Below the pieces are notes generated by a model. It made no database searches. It had not been told where the DNA came from and saw only the letters and a program-made list of their open reading frames with translations. Positions 54,605 to 63,207 of a stretch of DNA of 64,000 bases are shown here, one piece after another (position 1 is the stretch's first letter; every line of letters begins with the position of its first letter). Location of the stretch: positions 496,001-560,000 of the forward strand of contig NZ_JABXJG010000002.1 of the NCBI RefSeq assembly GCF_013375535.1, in the 5' to 3' direction. Position numbers and translations under genes: made by a program. The stretch comes from Sphingobium sp. 15-1. GTDB taxonomy: Bacteria > Pseudomonadota > Alphaproteobacteria > Sphingomonadales > Sphingomonadaceae.

Positions 54605-55798
54605 TCAGGGTCGCGCGCGGTCGAACAGATGGCCGTAGCGCGCATAATAGCCGGCAAGCCGCTCATGCACCTCGCCCGGATCGATGCCGAACTGTTCCGG
54701 ACTATGCTTGTGCTTGCCAAGGCGGCTGGCGGCCGGATTATCTGCCAGAAAAGCGGTGATGCGGTCGCGATGCTCGTCGGTGAAGGACAGAGCGAAGCGG
54801 TCGTAGATGCGCTGCATCGCCGCCATCGGATCGGCAACGATATCGCGATGGGCGAGGTCGAGAATGCGGCCCTCGATCGCCGGATCATTCGCCCGCGCCT
54901 CGGTCGCGCGGGCCATCGCCGCGCACCAGGTGTCGACCACCGACCGGCCGATCGCCTTCAGGTCGTCTGCGCCGCCCACGGCAGCGAGGAACCCCGCGAT
55001 CATGCTCGACAACGAAGAGAAGGTCAGCACCGGATCGCGATGCGTCCACACCAGCATCGCGCCGGGATAGGCCTTCACCAGACCGGGCAGGTCCATCAGA
55101 TGCTGCGGTGATTTCAGCGTCCAGCGGCCCTTGGGTCCTTTCCACTGATATTGCTGGAGCATCCGCTTGTGGGTGCGATATTGCCCTTCCGGCACGGTAT
55201 CCTGCAACCAGCGGGCGAAATCGGGAACCCCCAGTTCGGCCGGAAAATTGGTGCTGGCGAAATGCAGCATCATGCCATGATTGCACTCTCCCGGCTGCGT
55301 GCAGTCCATCCGCTGGATATCGGCCAGTTGCGGCGCGTGTTTCAGCCAGTTTTCATAAATGGCCTGCACCTGCGCGATGCGCGGATCGCTGTCGAAACTC
55401 GCTTCTTCCGGGGCAGGCCAGGGGATATACCATTCCCATTCGCGGGGCGCGCGAGCGGCCGGATCAAGGCAGAGCAGGTCATAGGTGATCGTCGTCCCGG
55501 TGCGCGGCAGGCCGCAGACGATCAGCGGGTCCCCCACGTCCTGCGCGACAATGTCCGGATGCTGCCTTTCGTCTTCGGCGAAGCGCAACCGGGTCGCGAG
55601 CAAACCGACAATCTTGTGATGCGCGGTCTCGCGCAGCTGGGCAGGCGGGTCCATCGCCTCGACCGCTTCGACCAGCCGGCGAAAGCCCGTCATGAAGGAC
55701 AGGTCCGGTCCGAAATCGGACAGTCCGGTCGCGGCGCCCGCCTCCGCGATCAGCGCATCGACGTCGAGAGGCGAGCGCTCCGCGACAGCTCCGTTCAT
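54605..55798 (-). CDS. Sulfotransferase-family protein
   Basis: A 397-aa protein of the Sulfotransfer_3 type. The PAPS 5-prime-phosphosulfate loop is 'IVCGLPRTGTTITYDLL' and the 3-prime-phosphate motif 'WTHRDPVLTFSSLSSM'. Such enzymes move sulfate from PAPS to a hydroxyl group; the family also includes members of unknown chemistry. The start is 55798, with GAGGGG in front. A second family member begins at 63208. A sulfotransferase in the middle of a catabolic operon is unusual: it may activate a hydroxyl as a leaving group or make an exportable conjugate. Confidence 0.87.
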   Translation of the reverse strand: MNGAVAERSPLDVDALIAEAGAATGLSDFGPDLSFMTGFRRLVEAVEAMDPPAQLRETAHHKIVGLLATRLRFAEDERQHPDIVAQDVGDPLIVCGLPRTGTTITYDLLCLDPAARAPREWEWYIPWPAPEEASFDSDPRIAQVQAIYENWLKHAPQLADIQRMDCTQPGECNHGMMLHFASTNFPAELGVPDFARWLQDTVPEGQYRTHKRMLQQYQWKGPKGRWTLKSPQHLMDLPGLVKAYPGAMLVWTHRDPVLTFSSLSSMIAGFLAAVGGADDLKAIGRSVVDTWCAAMARATEARANDPAIEGRILDLAHRDIVADPMAAMQRIYDRFALSFTDEHRDRITAFLADNPAASRLGKHKHSPEQFGIDPGEVHERLAGYYARYGHLFDRARP

Positions 55799-55919
55799 GA
55801 ATGCCCCTCGTCCGACCGCTGCCTCATGACTCGCCTCTCCACTATTATTCCACACTGTGTATTTAATAGAAGAGGCCGTGGTCAAGCAGGCAATTCACTT
55901 ATGCCCGCAGCGAGCCGCG

Positions 55920-57050
55920 TCAGGCCGCCTTGTCTTCCACCGGCGTCAGATTCTTCATGAAGGCCACGAAATCCGGTCCCAGTTCGGGGATGGGCAGCCC
56001 CAGCTTTTCGGCCAGGTAAAGGGTCATGAAATTGTCGTTGAGCGATTTGTTCGTCGCAGAGATGTTGCCGATGCCGACCTGCCGGTCGAAGGCGCCCACC
56101 GCGACCAGCGCCATGCGGAGCGCCGCGACGATGTCATAATAATTGAGATGCCCGGCCTTCTGTCCGCTTGCCGCTTCCCAGATGGCAATCGTCTCGTCCT
56201 TGCTCGGCAGGCCTTCCAGCCGGGTGATACCAAAGCGGCGGCCGAACAGATCGTCGAAATAGAGCCACCAGGCGAGGTCAAGCTCCGCCGGCCCCAGTGC
56301 CGCGAGTTCCCAGTCGATCAGCGCGTTGACGCTACCGTCGGCCGCGAACATGACGTTCGACGGCGTGGGATCGCCCCACAACACATTCACCCCCGCATCG
56401 GCAGGCATGTTGGCGCGCACATAGGCCATGGCGGCATCGACGATGGGCATCGTCCGGCCGCGCCCCGCAGCCTTGTGCCACGCCTCCAGCGCACCGACAT
56501 ATTGATCGAGACCCGGCCGCCCATTTTCCGGCTGGGCGAGAAATTCAAAGCCGTCGCGCCAGTCGATCGTCGCCAGGCTGGCAAAAGCGTTGATGGCATT
56601 GGTGAATGTTTGCCGCCGCTGTTCCGGGGTCATCTCGACCAGCCAGCCTTCCAGATTATAATTGGGCTTTTGCTTGGCGCATTCCCCTTCCACCTTGCCC
56701 ATCACCAGGAAAGGCAGGCCGAGAATATCGGGGTCGAGATGCATGCCGATCCAGGGCGGCACGGGCAGATCGCCGCGCGCATCGAGCGCCGCCATCATCC
56801 TGCCCTGAAGCGCGAGGCTGCTGCCGAACACCACTTCCAGATCCATCGGCTGACGGCGGACCACAAGCGTCTGGCTCTGGGCACCAGCCGGATCGACATA
56901 GTCGACGTCGACAAAGAAGATGTCCGCCGAAAAGCCCGCGCCCAGCGTCACATTGAGCGGGCGAACGCGGATGTCGCGCCACTCGGGCTTTTCGCTCGCC
57001 AGCCAGTCCTGCAACTGGACGGTGATACGATCGGGAGTCAGCAATTCCAT
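55920..57050 (-). CDS. APH-fold kinase (aminoglycoside phosphotransferase/ACAD10-like)
   Basis: A 376-aa kinase-like protein. The nucleotide-binding Lys/Arg region is 'TLVVRRQP', the catalytic loop 'NVLWGDPTPSNVMF' and the metal-binding 'ALIDWELAALG'. The loop has WGD where aminoglycoside kinases have HGD. ACAD10-like and LvaA-type relatives phosphorylate hydroxyacyl-CoA compounds, which fits a catabolic operon better than antibiotic resistance. It starts at 57050, two bases after the LLM stop. Confidence 0.85.
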   Translation of the reverse strand: MELLTPDRITVQLQDWLASEKPEWRDIRVRPLNVTLGAGFSADIFFVDVDYVDPAGAQSQTLVVRRQPMDLEVVFGSSLALQGRMMAALDARGDLPVPPWIGMHLDPDILGLPFLVMGKVEGECAKQKPNYNLEGWLVEMTPEQRRQTFTNAINAFASLATIDWRDGFEFLAQPENGRPGLDQYVGALEAWHKAAGRGRTMPIVDAAMAYVRANMPADAGVNVLWGDPTPSNVMFAADGSVNALIDWELAALGPAELDLAWWLYFDDLFGRRFGITRLEGLPSKDETIAIWEAASGQKAGHLNYYDIVAALRMALVAVGAFDRQVGIGNISATNKSLNDNFMTLYLAEKLGLPIPELGPDFVAFMKNLTPVEDKAA

Positions 57051-57052
57051 GA

Positions 57053-58135
57053 TTACAGCCCCTTCGCCGCCAGCGCGCGCTTCAGTTCGGTGGTGAGCGG
57101 CCCCATATCCTTGGGCGACGAGCCGTGGAGCAGAATTTCATCGGCGCCAGCATCCAGGAACCCCATGAGCTGATCGGCGCATTGGGCCGCGGTCCCCACC
57201 GCAGCGCCCTCGTCCAGCCATTGCTGCGGAATGAGCCGACTGACGTCGACCAGCTCCTGCCGCGTATAGGCCTGATCCGCCGGCTTGCCGTTGAGGCCTG
57301 CAATCTTGGGATGGGCGCGGATATCCTCCAGCACCTTCTTGTCCCAGCCGTTGATGTCGACGATCAGGTCGCCAAAGCCGGGCAGTTCGAAATAGGTGAT
57401 GGCGCGGCCGCCGACGACGGCCTCTTCCTCGTCCTTGGGCAGGTCCGGGGCGACGATGATATTGTGATAGATGCGCACGGACATGGGATCGCGGCCGGCC
57501 TTCTCCGCCGCGTCGCGGACGATCTTGGCGCTGTTCTTCACCCCCTGCGCCGACACGAAGGGATGCAGCAGCACGCCGTCGCAATGTTCGCCAGCGAATT
57601 CCAGGCTTTTGGGCCCGATCGCAGTGAAGATGATCGGCGGGGGCGTGCCGCAATGGCGATCGGTCAGATTGATGGCGGGGAATTTGCCCAGCACACCCTC
57701 ATAATCGATCTTCTCACCCGCCCAGAGGCGCCGGCAGATCGAGATCAGATCGGCCAGCCGCTCCATGGTGATCGGCGGCGAACCCAGCATCTTCATATAG
57801 GCCGGAACCGCCCGCGCGAACATCAGGCGGAACCGCTCGCCGCTCATCGCCTGCATCATGTCGGCGACGCTGGCGGTGACGAGCGGATGGCGCATCGTCG
57901 CATATAGGGTGCCGGTGATGCGGATCTTCGACGTGGCCTCGGCCACCGCGCCCGCCAGCACCGCCGGTTCCTTCAGCGCATAGCGTTCGGATATCCACAC
58001 GCAGCCAAGGCCGATGCGCTCCGCCTCTTTCGCTTCGTCGATGCCGCGGCGCGGATCATTGACCCGCCCGGGGAGGATATAGGTGCCGAACTTGTCGAAA
58101 AGTGCCTGCGCGCCGGGTTCCACCGCTTCCGTCAT
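57053..58135 (-). CDS. LLM-class (luciferase-like) flavin oxidoreductase
   Basis: A 360-aa TIM-barrel protein with 'GTYILPGRVNDPRRG', 'EAERIGLGCVWISERYALKE', 'TGTLYATMRHP' and 'PPPIIFTAIGPKSLEFAGE', the pattern of F420/FMN-dependent luciferase-like oxidoreductases. It probably oxygenates or reduces the substrate with a reduced flavin or F420. GAGGA lies 7 bases before ATG 58135, preferred over 58141. It is directly followed by the kinase gene. Confidence 0.87.
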   Translation of the reverse strand: MTEAVEPGAQALFDKFGTYILPGRVNDPRRGIDEAKEAERIGLGCVWISERYALKEPAVLAGAVAEATSKIRITGTLYATMRHPLVTASVADMMQAMSGERFRLMFARAVPAYMKMLGSPPITMERLADLISICRRLWAGEKIDYEGVLGKFPAINLTDRHCGTPPPIIFTAIGPKSLEFAGEHCDGVLLHPFVSAQGVKNSAKIVRDAAEKAGRDPMSVRIYHNIIVAPDLPKDEEEAVVGGRAITYFELPGFGDLIVDINGWDKKVLEDIRAHPKIAGLNGKPADQAYTRQELVDVSRLIPQQWLDEGAAVGTAAQCADQLMGFLDAGADEILLHGSSPKDMGPLTTELKRALAAKGL

Positions 58136-58195
58136 TCCCATGTCCTCTCAAATATATGCCACTGCATTGCCGTTGGGAGGAGCATTGGCAACCTG

Positions 58196-58651
58196 TCAAA
58201 CGGCAGGTTCGGGATGCACCTCGACATAGAGGCGCGTGAGCTTGAGCGCAGCGATTTTCCACTGTCCGTCCTGACGCACATAGCGTTCGGTATAATGGCC
58301 GAAACCGGTGATCGACTGACCGCCGGGGATCGGACATTTGCCCGGCGCCCAGACCACCCGGTCCTGCATCGCCGTGATCATGTCCGCCTCATCGCCGCGC
58401 AGGTCGATTTCCGACGAGTGGATCTGATGCGCCGAGCATGCGTCGATGACCGCGGAACGCACCTGCTCCAATATGGCGGCGTGCCCGCTCATCGGGGGAT
58501 TGCCGGTGTCCTCCTCCACATCCAACACCGCATCGGGCGTGAACAGAGAGAGGAAGCCATCCCAGTCCTTGGTGTCGAGAAAGCGGCAATAGCGCGCCTT
58601 CACATTGCGGATCGCCTCATAGTCGAGAAGTCTGGCCAGTTCGTCGCTCAT
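58196..58651 (-). CDS. SnoaL/NTF2-like protein
   Basis: A 151-aa protein: 'LDYEAIRNVKARYCRFLDTK' and 'DWDGFLSLFTPDAVLDVEE' followed by 'HQIHSSEIDLRGDEADMITA' and 'GHYTERYVRQDGQWKIAALK'. This is the NTF2-like fold seen in scytalone dehydratase, ketosteroid isomerase and ring-hydroxylating dioxygenase beta relatives. A dehydratase or isomerase role is possible. GAGGGGGG precedes ATG 58651. Confidence 0.85.
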   Translation of the reverse strand: MSDELARLLDYEAIRNVKARYCRFLDTKDWDGFLSLFTPDAVLDVEEDTGNPPMSGHAAILEQVRSAVIDACSAHQIHSSEIDLRGDEADMITAMQDRVVWAPGKCPIPGGQSITGFGHYTERYVRQDGQWKIAALKLTRLYVEVHPEPAV

Positions 58652-58662
58652 TGGTTCCCCCC

Positions 58663-59856
58663 TCACCAGATGATGCGCGTGTGCGCGCGGAGCGTGCGTT
58701 CGCGAAGCGCTTCGGCGCGCGCGTCCGGTGTCACCAGTACAGTGTCGGCGGGCAGATGGCTGCGCACGTCGGCGAGCTTGACCTTCTTCATCGTCGGCGT
58801 GGGCCGCTCGTCGGTGTTGAACCAGCGCCCCTGCACAGCGCCGCTGGCATAGCCCGATGTGTCAAGCCAGTTGTGAACGCCCGGATCGTGCGCGGAAATG
58901 ACCGCGCGAAAATAGCCGTCGCCATCGACCACGGCCTGCGCCGCATTGAGGCTGGACTGATTATGATACCAGTCGGTCGTCTCATAGAGTTCGTTGGTCA
59001 GGATCAGCGACCAATAGTCGACTTCCCTGGGGATCTGCACCTCAGTTATCAGCGCCTCGTCATCGGCCAGATCATAGGCGCCCTCATAATAGGACTGCCG
59101 GGCAAGGCCCGTCATCTGCGAGAAGTCGACGACCTTCAGCGTGTTGATCAGCCCCTCGTCGCGCAGTTTCTGCACCTTGTCGGGAAAGGCCAGCGCACAG
59201 ACCGTCGCCGTGGCGGGAATCTCGGCAAAACGATGCGCCAGTTGCGCCAGCGTCGGGCGTCCCTTGGCGGCGTGATCGGCATCCAGACGCACGATGCCGA
59301 AGCGCGGCTCGCGCTCGACACCCCAGTCGCAGGCGACGATCCGGACCATCAGCTTCTCGGTCGCGGGTTTTAGTTCCCACCAGTCGCCATCATAGCCGGC
59401 GGGACGCGTCGGCGAGAGGATGACATCGAAGGCCCCATCGGCACCGATATGCAGATCATTGAAATCATTGGCGTCCTGTGCGGGATGATGCTGGCCGGTG
59501 CGCAGCGTGTCCGGGCCAAGCTGAGCCAGGATCATCATCCGCGTCGTGCCGCGATCGCCCCGGATGCGATAGGTCCCGCCCTTTTCGATCAGCGCCGCCT
59601 TGTAGATCGTATCCGCATTAGGCTGAAAGATATTCTGGCAGATATTGAGTTCGGGCACGAAAATCGGGTGACTGCGATCATGCATGATCGCGTCGTTGGT
59701 CGTCCGCAGCACGCCCGACAGCAGCAGGCGCATCGATTCCTGCATAAGCTGTGGATCGCCGCGCAGCCTTTCCGGGATACGGTCGCGCATCAACTGGCCC
59801 AGGGGGCGAAGCTGGTCGAGCAAGTCTTCCCATTCGAAAATGCCGTTGTCGCTCAT
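58663..59856 (-). CDS. DUF1214-domain protein (second copy)
   Basis: A 397-aa protein with 'IFQPNADTIYKAALIEKGG' and 'TYRIRGDRG' (N-terminal half, typical of larger DUF1214 proteins) and 'YWSLILTNELYETTDWYHNQ', 'SSLNAAQAVVD', 'DPGVHNWLDTSG' in the C-terminal half. No signal peptide is apparent. ATG 59856 is preceded by GGAG six bases away; the frame to 59871 is not needed. Eleven bases separate it from the SnoaL gene. Confidence 0.8.
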   Translation of the reverse strand: MSDNGIFEWEDLLDQLRPLGQLMRDRIPERLRGDPQLMQESMRLLLSGVLRTTNDAIMHDRSHPIFVPELNICQNIFQPNADTIYKAALIEKGGTYRIRGDRGTTRMMILAQLGPDTLRTGQHHPAQDANDFNDLHIGADGAFDVILSPTRPAGYDGDWWELKPATEKLMVRIVACDWGVEREPRFGIVRLDADHAAKGRPTLAQLAHRFAEIPATATVCALAFPDKVQKLRDEGLINTLKVVDFSQMTGLARQSYYEGAYDLADDEALITEVQIPREVDYWSLILTNELYETTDWYHNQSSLNAAQAVVDGDGYFRAVISAHDPGVHNWLDTSGYASGAVQGRWFNTDERPTPTMKKVKLADVRSHLPADTVLVTPDARAEALRERTLRAHTRIIW

Positions 59857-59949
59857 CTCATTCTCCACCATCTTCTTCCGGTTGACGGCCGACGCCCCGG
59901 CAGCAGAAGCCCGGCCAGGGTGGCGGACACGCCCGCGCAGATTTCCCGC

Positions 59950-60714
59950 CTAGTCTGTGGCAAGCAATTGTCTCAGCGCCGCTCGCCGCCCCGCGTCGAC
60001 ACCTGCCGCCTCGAAATAGCCTTCGATCCCGCCCCAGCGCGTCACGACCATATCGAGCGCCCGCGTGAGGAAATCATCCTGCACACCGATCAACACCGCC
60101 ACCATGTCGTCGGGCGGAACGAAGCCGAAGGTCTTTTGCAGATCGCGCTTGAGATGACCCGACACGCGCAGATTCTGGCCGAATATATCGGACTTGCGAT
60201 AATCCTCGACAATCACGGGACGCGACACTGCGAGCAGGTCTAGGAACAGGGCGACGACGACACCGGTGCGATCCTTGCCTGCAGTGCAATGGACCAGCAT
60301 CGGCGTGTCATGAGCCAGCAGCGCGTCGACCATCAGCGGCAGATGGGGCAGAAAGGCCTGCGGCATCAGGCCGTAATTATGCGCCATCACCTCGGCGGCG
60401 CGCGCGGCGGTCGGCTCGTGACCGAGCGACATCCACATATCTTCCCCCTGCGCGCGCAGGTCCGTATTCATGTCGAGGTCGAGCATCCGGCAATCCGGGC
60501 CGCACCAGTCATGAGGCGCCGCATCCCTCTCGATCGTCGATCGGAGATCCGCCACCGAGCGAAAGCCCAGGTCCGACAGTTCCGCATGATGATCCTCGAA
60601 AAAACTGGCCGGGCCTTCGGACCGGAACAGGATGCCGGACCGGACCTGCCCTCCGCCCGCGGTCGGCAGGCCGCCAATGTCGCGGAAATTGAGGCGGGAC
60701 AGGGCGATGGTCAT
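59950..60714 (-). CDS. Tyrosine/serine phosphatase-like (CX5R) protein
   Basis: A 254-aa protein of the Y_phosphatase3 group: 'LNFRDIGGLPTAGGGQVRSG' and 'LFRSEGPASFF' at the N-terminus, 'VADLRSTIERD', and the catalytic P-loop 'VHCTAGKDRTGVV' with Cys, five residues and Arg. Relatives dephosphorylate phosphotyrosine, phosphoinositides or small phosphoesters. Placed with the APH-fold kinase in one operon, it might remove a phosphate from a pathway intermediate rather than a protein. AAAGGA precedes ATG 60714, four bases after the VOC stop. Confidence 0.88.
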   Translation of the reverse strand: MTIALSRLNFRDIGGLPTAGGGQVRSGILFRSEGPASFFEDHHAELSDLGFRSVADLRSTIERDAAPHDWCGPDCRMLDLDMNTDLRAQGEDMWMSLGHEPTAARAAEVMAHNYGLMPQAFLPHLPLMVDALLAHDTPMLVHCTAGKDRTGVVVALFLDLLAVSRPVIVEDYRKSDIFGQNLRVSGHLKRDLQKTFGFVPPDDMVAVLIGVQDDFLTRALDMVVTRWGGIEGYFEAAGVDAGRRAALRQLLATD

Positions 60715-60718
60715 GCAA

Positions 60719-61231
60719 TCAGTCCTTTACTGGCGGATAGGTGGGGACGACGGCGCGCATCTGCGCCAGAAGGTCGGGCGCCATCCAGACATGCTCGACA
60801 TAATGGCCCAGCGTCGCGCGCTCGTCGGTATAGATATATCGCAGCACGTCGCCTAATGCGCCCTCGAACACAACCGGGTGCCGCGCCAGGTCGAGCGAGG
60901 CGACATGCGCCTCCCAGTGGGCAAGCGGTCCGTCGATCCGGGTCGCGACATGATGAAAGCGAATGGCCAGGTCATCGCCCTCGGGCAGAAAATCGCTGAA
61001 CAAGGGGGCCGTGTCGCCCACCGGTTCGATCAGTTCGACCTCCACGCCGCCGACCACCGCCAGCGCGATCTTCAGCACCGGCTTGCCGGTCGGGTCTTCG
61101 CCGGGCTGGATGTTCGACAACTCGAAGAAGCCGGGCGTGCCATAAGCGTCCTTGAGCGCGGCCATCGCCGCGTCGAGATCGTTGGTGACATAGGCGACCT
61201 GGCAATGCTGGCTGTTGGGCCGGGCGAACAT
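60719..61231 (-). CDS. VOC-superfamily (glyoxalase-like) protein
   Basis: A 170-aa protein with 'HCQVAYVTNDLDAAMAALKD', 'GGVEVELIEPVGDTAPLFSD', 'RFHHVATRIDG' and 'YIYTDERATLGHYVEHVWM', the two VOC repeats with His and Glu ligands. AGGAG lies 6 bases before ATG 61231. It resembles the VOC protein at 51978; both fit metal-dependent epimerases, lyases or dioxygenases. Confidence 0.83.
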   Translation of the reverse strand: MFARPNSQHCQVAYVTNDLDAAMAALKDAYGTPGFFELSNIQPGEDPTGKPVLKIALAVVGGVEVELIEPVGDTAPLFSDFLPEGDDLAIRFHHVATRIDGPLAHWEAHVASLDLARHPVVFEGALGDVLRYIYTDERATLGHYVEHVWMAPDLLAQMRAVVPTYPPVKD

Positions 61232-61264
61232 GCATATCTCCTGCTATTATCGACAGTCCGTCGG

Positions 61265-62080
61265 TCAGTTGGCGGACATCTTCCCCCCGTCCACGACCAG
61301 CGTGTCGCCAGTGTGATAGGCCGCCATGTCGCTCGCCAGATAGACGACCGCGCCTTCCAGATCGGCCGGCTTGCCCGCTCGCCCGAGCGGCGCCTTCGCG
61401 GCGACCACGTCCGCAATCATCTTGCCAACCTCCGGGTCTGCAAATGTCATCTCGGTTTCGATGAAACCCGGTGCGATGACATTGCAGCGCACGCCGATCG
61501 GACCGAGTTCGGCCGCCAGCGCCTTGGCGAGGGCATTGAGCGCGCCCTTGGCAATGCCATAATGGGCCATGGTCGGCACGCCCTGGAAGATCGAACCGCT
61601 GCCGCAGATGATCAGCGAGCCCCCCGGATCGCCCGCCTCGGCGCGCGCCTTCATATGCCGCGCGCCCTCCCGCAGGGTGAAGACCGCGCCATCGAGATTG
61701 ACGTCGATCAGCTTGCGATAGGTGGCGACGTCCATGTCCGTGAACGGCACCCGGCTGGCGATACCGGCATTGGCGACCACCGTGTCGACCCGGCCCATGG
61801 CATCGAGCGCGCGGGCGAAGCCGGCAACGATCGCGGGTTCGCTGGCGACATCGACCACGTCAGCGAACACCCGCACCCCATGCGCGCGCAACGCCGCTGC
61901 CGCCTCCTCATTCCTGTCGGCGCGCCGCCCCCAGAGGATGACGTCACTGCCCGCGCGGGCGAGGCCGCGGGCAAAGCCGAACCCCAGCCCCGAATTGGCG
62001 CCCGTGATCAGCGCCACCTTGCCGCTCAGATCGAACAGGTTTTCCGGCACGTCCAATTCTCCCGTTGGCCGCTCGAACAT
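61265..62080 (-). CDS. SDR-family oxidoreductase
   Basis: A 271-aa classical SDR: 'LITGANSGLGFGFARGLA', 'VANAGIASR', Ser in 'IICGSGSIFQG', 'HYGIAKGAL' with the YxxxK pair and 'YHTGDTLVVDGGKMSAN'. First gene of the eleven-gene operon. The start is 62080; the ribosome site is weak and the upstream 98 bases before the AraC stop contain GGCGC repeats. Confidence 0.88.
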   Translation of the reverse strand: MFERPTGELDVPENLFDLSGKVALITGANSGLGFGFARGLARAGSDVILWGRRADRNEEAAAALRAHGVRVFADVVDVASEPAIVAGFARALDAMGRVDTVVANAGIASRVPFTDMDVATYRKLIDVNLDGAVFTLREGARHMKARAEAGDPGGSLIICGSGSIFQGVPTMAHYGIAKGALNALAKALAAELGPIGVRCNVIAPGFIETEMTFADPEVGKMIADVVAAKAPLGRAGKPADLEGAVVYLASDMAAYHTGDTLVVDGGKMSAN

Positions 62081-62178
62081 AGGCGGCGCTTTGGCGCAAC
62101 ATTGCTGGCGACCGCGCCGATGGACAAGGGGGGCCAGTTTCGCGATCGCGCCAATGCCATCGCGAAACGGCCCTGCCT

Positions 62179-63057
62179 TCAATGCATCATGCCTTCACGA
62201 AACTGCCGGGGCGTCAGGCCGGTCGCCTTGCGGAAGGCGGCTGAAAAGGCGGCCGCGCTGTCGAAGCCGCAATCCCAGGCGATGACCTTGATCGCCGGGC
62301 CGGCCTGGCGCAACAATTGCTTTGCCCTGTCGATCTTGCGGTCGGCGACATAGCGGGTGAGCGTCTGCCCCGTAGCAACCTTGAACTGGCGGAAGAAATG
62401 ACGGGTGGAAAGGCCGCATTCCGCCGCCAACTCGGCGACGGATGGGGGCTTACCCGGCTGCTCGATGCGATCGCCGATGCGTTGAAGCTGGGCCCGGGAC
62501 ATGCCACTCCCCCGTATTCCGGTATCGCCGCCCGAAACGCGCAGATAGCGCTGTAACTCGATCGCGGCCTGAAGCCATATCGCCTGTGTCAGCATCTCGC
62601 TGCAAAAGCCGGGCTGCGCAATCTCACCCGCAATGCGCCGGAGCGCCTCACGCACGGCGGGGCTGCGAACGTCGAGCGATGCCTGCAAGGCGTCGTTCGA
62701 CAGATCCGGCTCGTCATGATCGAATCCCATCCCGTCGAAGCCGCAGCATATCGATGTCTGCTCGCCCTCGCCCCACTCGGTATGAAGTTCGCTTCGGGCC
62801 GGGACGAACAGCACGTCACCCAGGGCGCTGGCTCTGCCCTCTCCGATCCCGCCATAGCCGCCACAGGGACGACCGGGGCGAGGAGACAGCGCGAGATCCA
62901 GAAAGCTGCGGGGCGACGAAAATATCCCGCCCTGCAGGCCACGGAAGCGATAATGGTGCAATTCCATCACCACGCCGGGCAGCGCGATCCGGCCCCGAAC
63001 CGTACACTCCATGGCCGGTGTGACGGGCAGATCATAGACCTGGGAAACAGCGTTCAT
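62179..63057 (-). CDS. AraC-family transcriptional regulator
   Basis: A 292-aa regulator with 'AELAAECGLSTRHFFRQFK' and 'VIAWDCGFDSAAAFSAAFRK' as its two helix-turn-helix units and an N-terminal sensor ('SFLDLALSPRPGR', 'LGDVLFVPARSELHTEW') of the same type as the AraC proteins at 39566 and 45735. GGAG precedes ATG 63057. It lies upstream of the eleven-gene run on the same strand and divergent from the sulfotransferase at 63208, so it probably activates both. Confidence 0.9.
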   Translation of the reverse strand: MNAVSQVYDLPVTPAMECTVRGRIALPGVVMELHHYRFRGLQGGIFSSPRSFLDLALSPRPGRPCGGYGGIGEGRASALGDVLFVPARSELHTEWGEGEQTSICCGFDGMGFDHDEPDLSNDALQASLDVRSPAVREALRRIAGEIAQPGFCSEMLTQAIWLQAAIELQRYLRVSGGDTGIRGSGMSRAQLQRIGDRIEQPGKPPSVAELAAECGLSTRHFFRQFKVATGQTLTRYVADRKIDRAKQLLRQAGPAIKVIAWDCGFDSAAAFSAAFRKATGLTPRQFREGMMH

Positions 63058-63207
63058 CTAAACTCTCCGAACAGTTTCGCGTGCCGCGATGCCATCCTGC
63101 GCAGCATGGCGCTTTTGCGGAGCATTTGGCGCAGTGGCGATGGCTGCGCACCTTGCGGAAGAAAGGGTCCGTGCTTTTAGATGGCGCATCGATAAAAGGA
63201 GAGCGAC

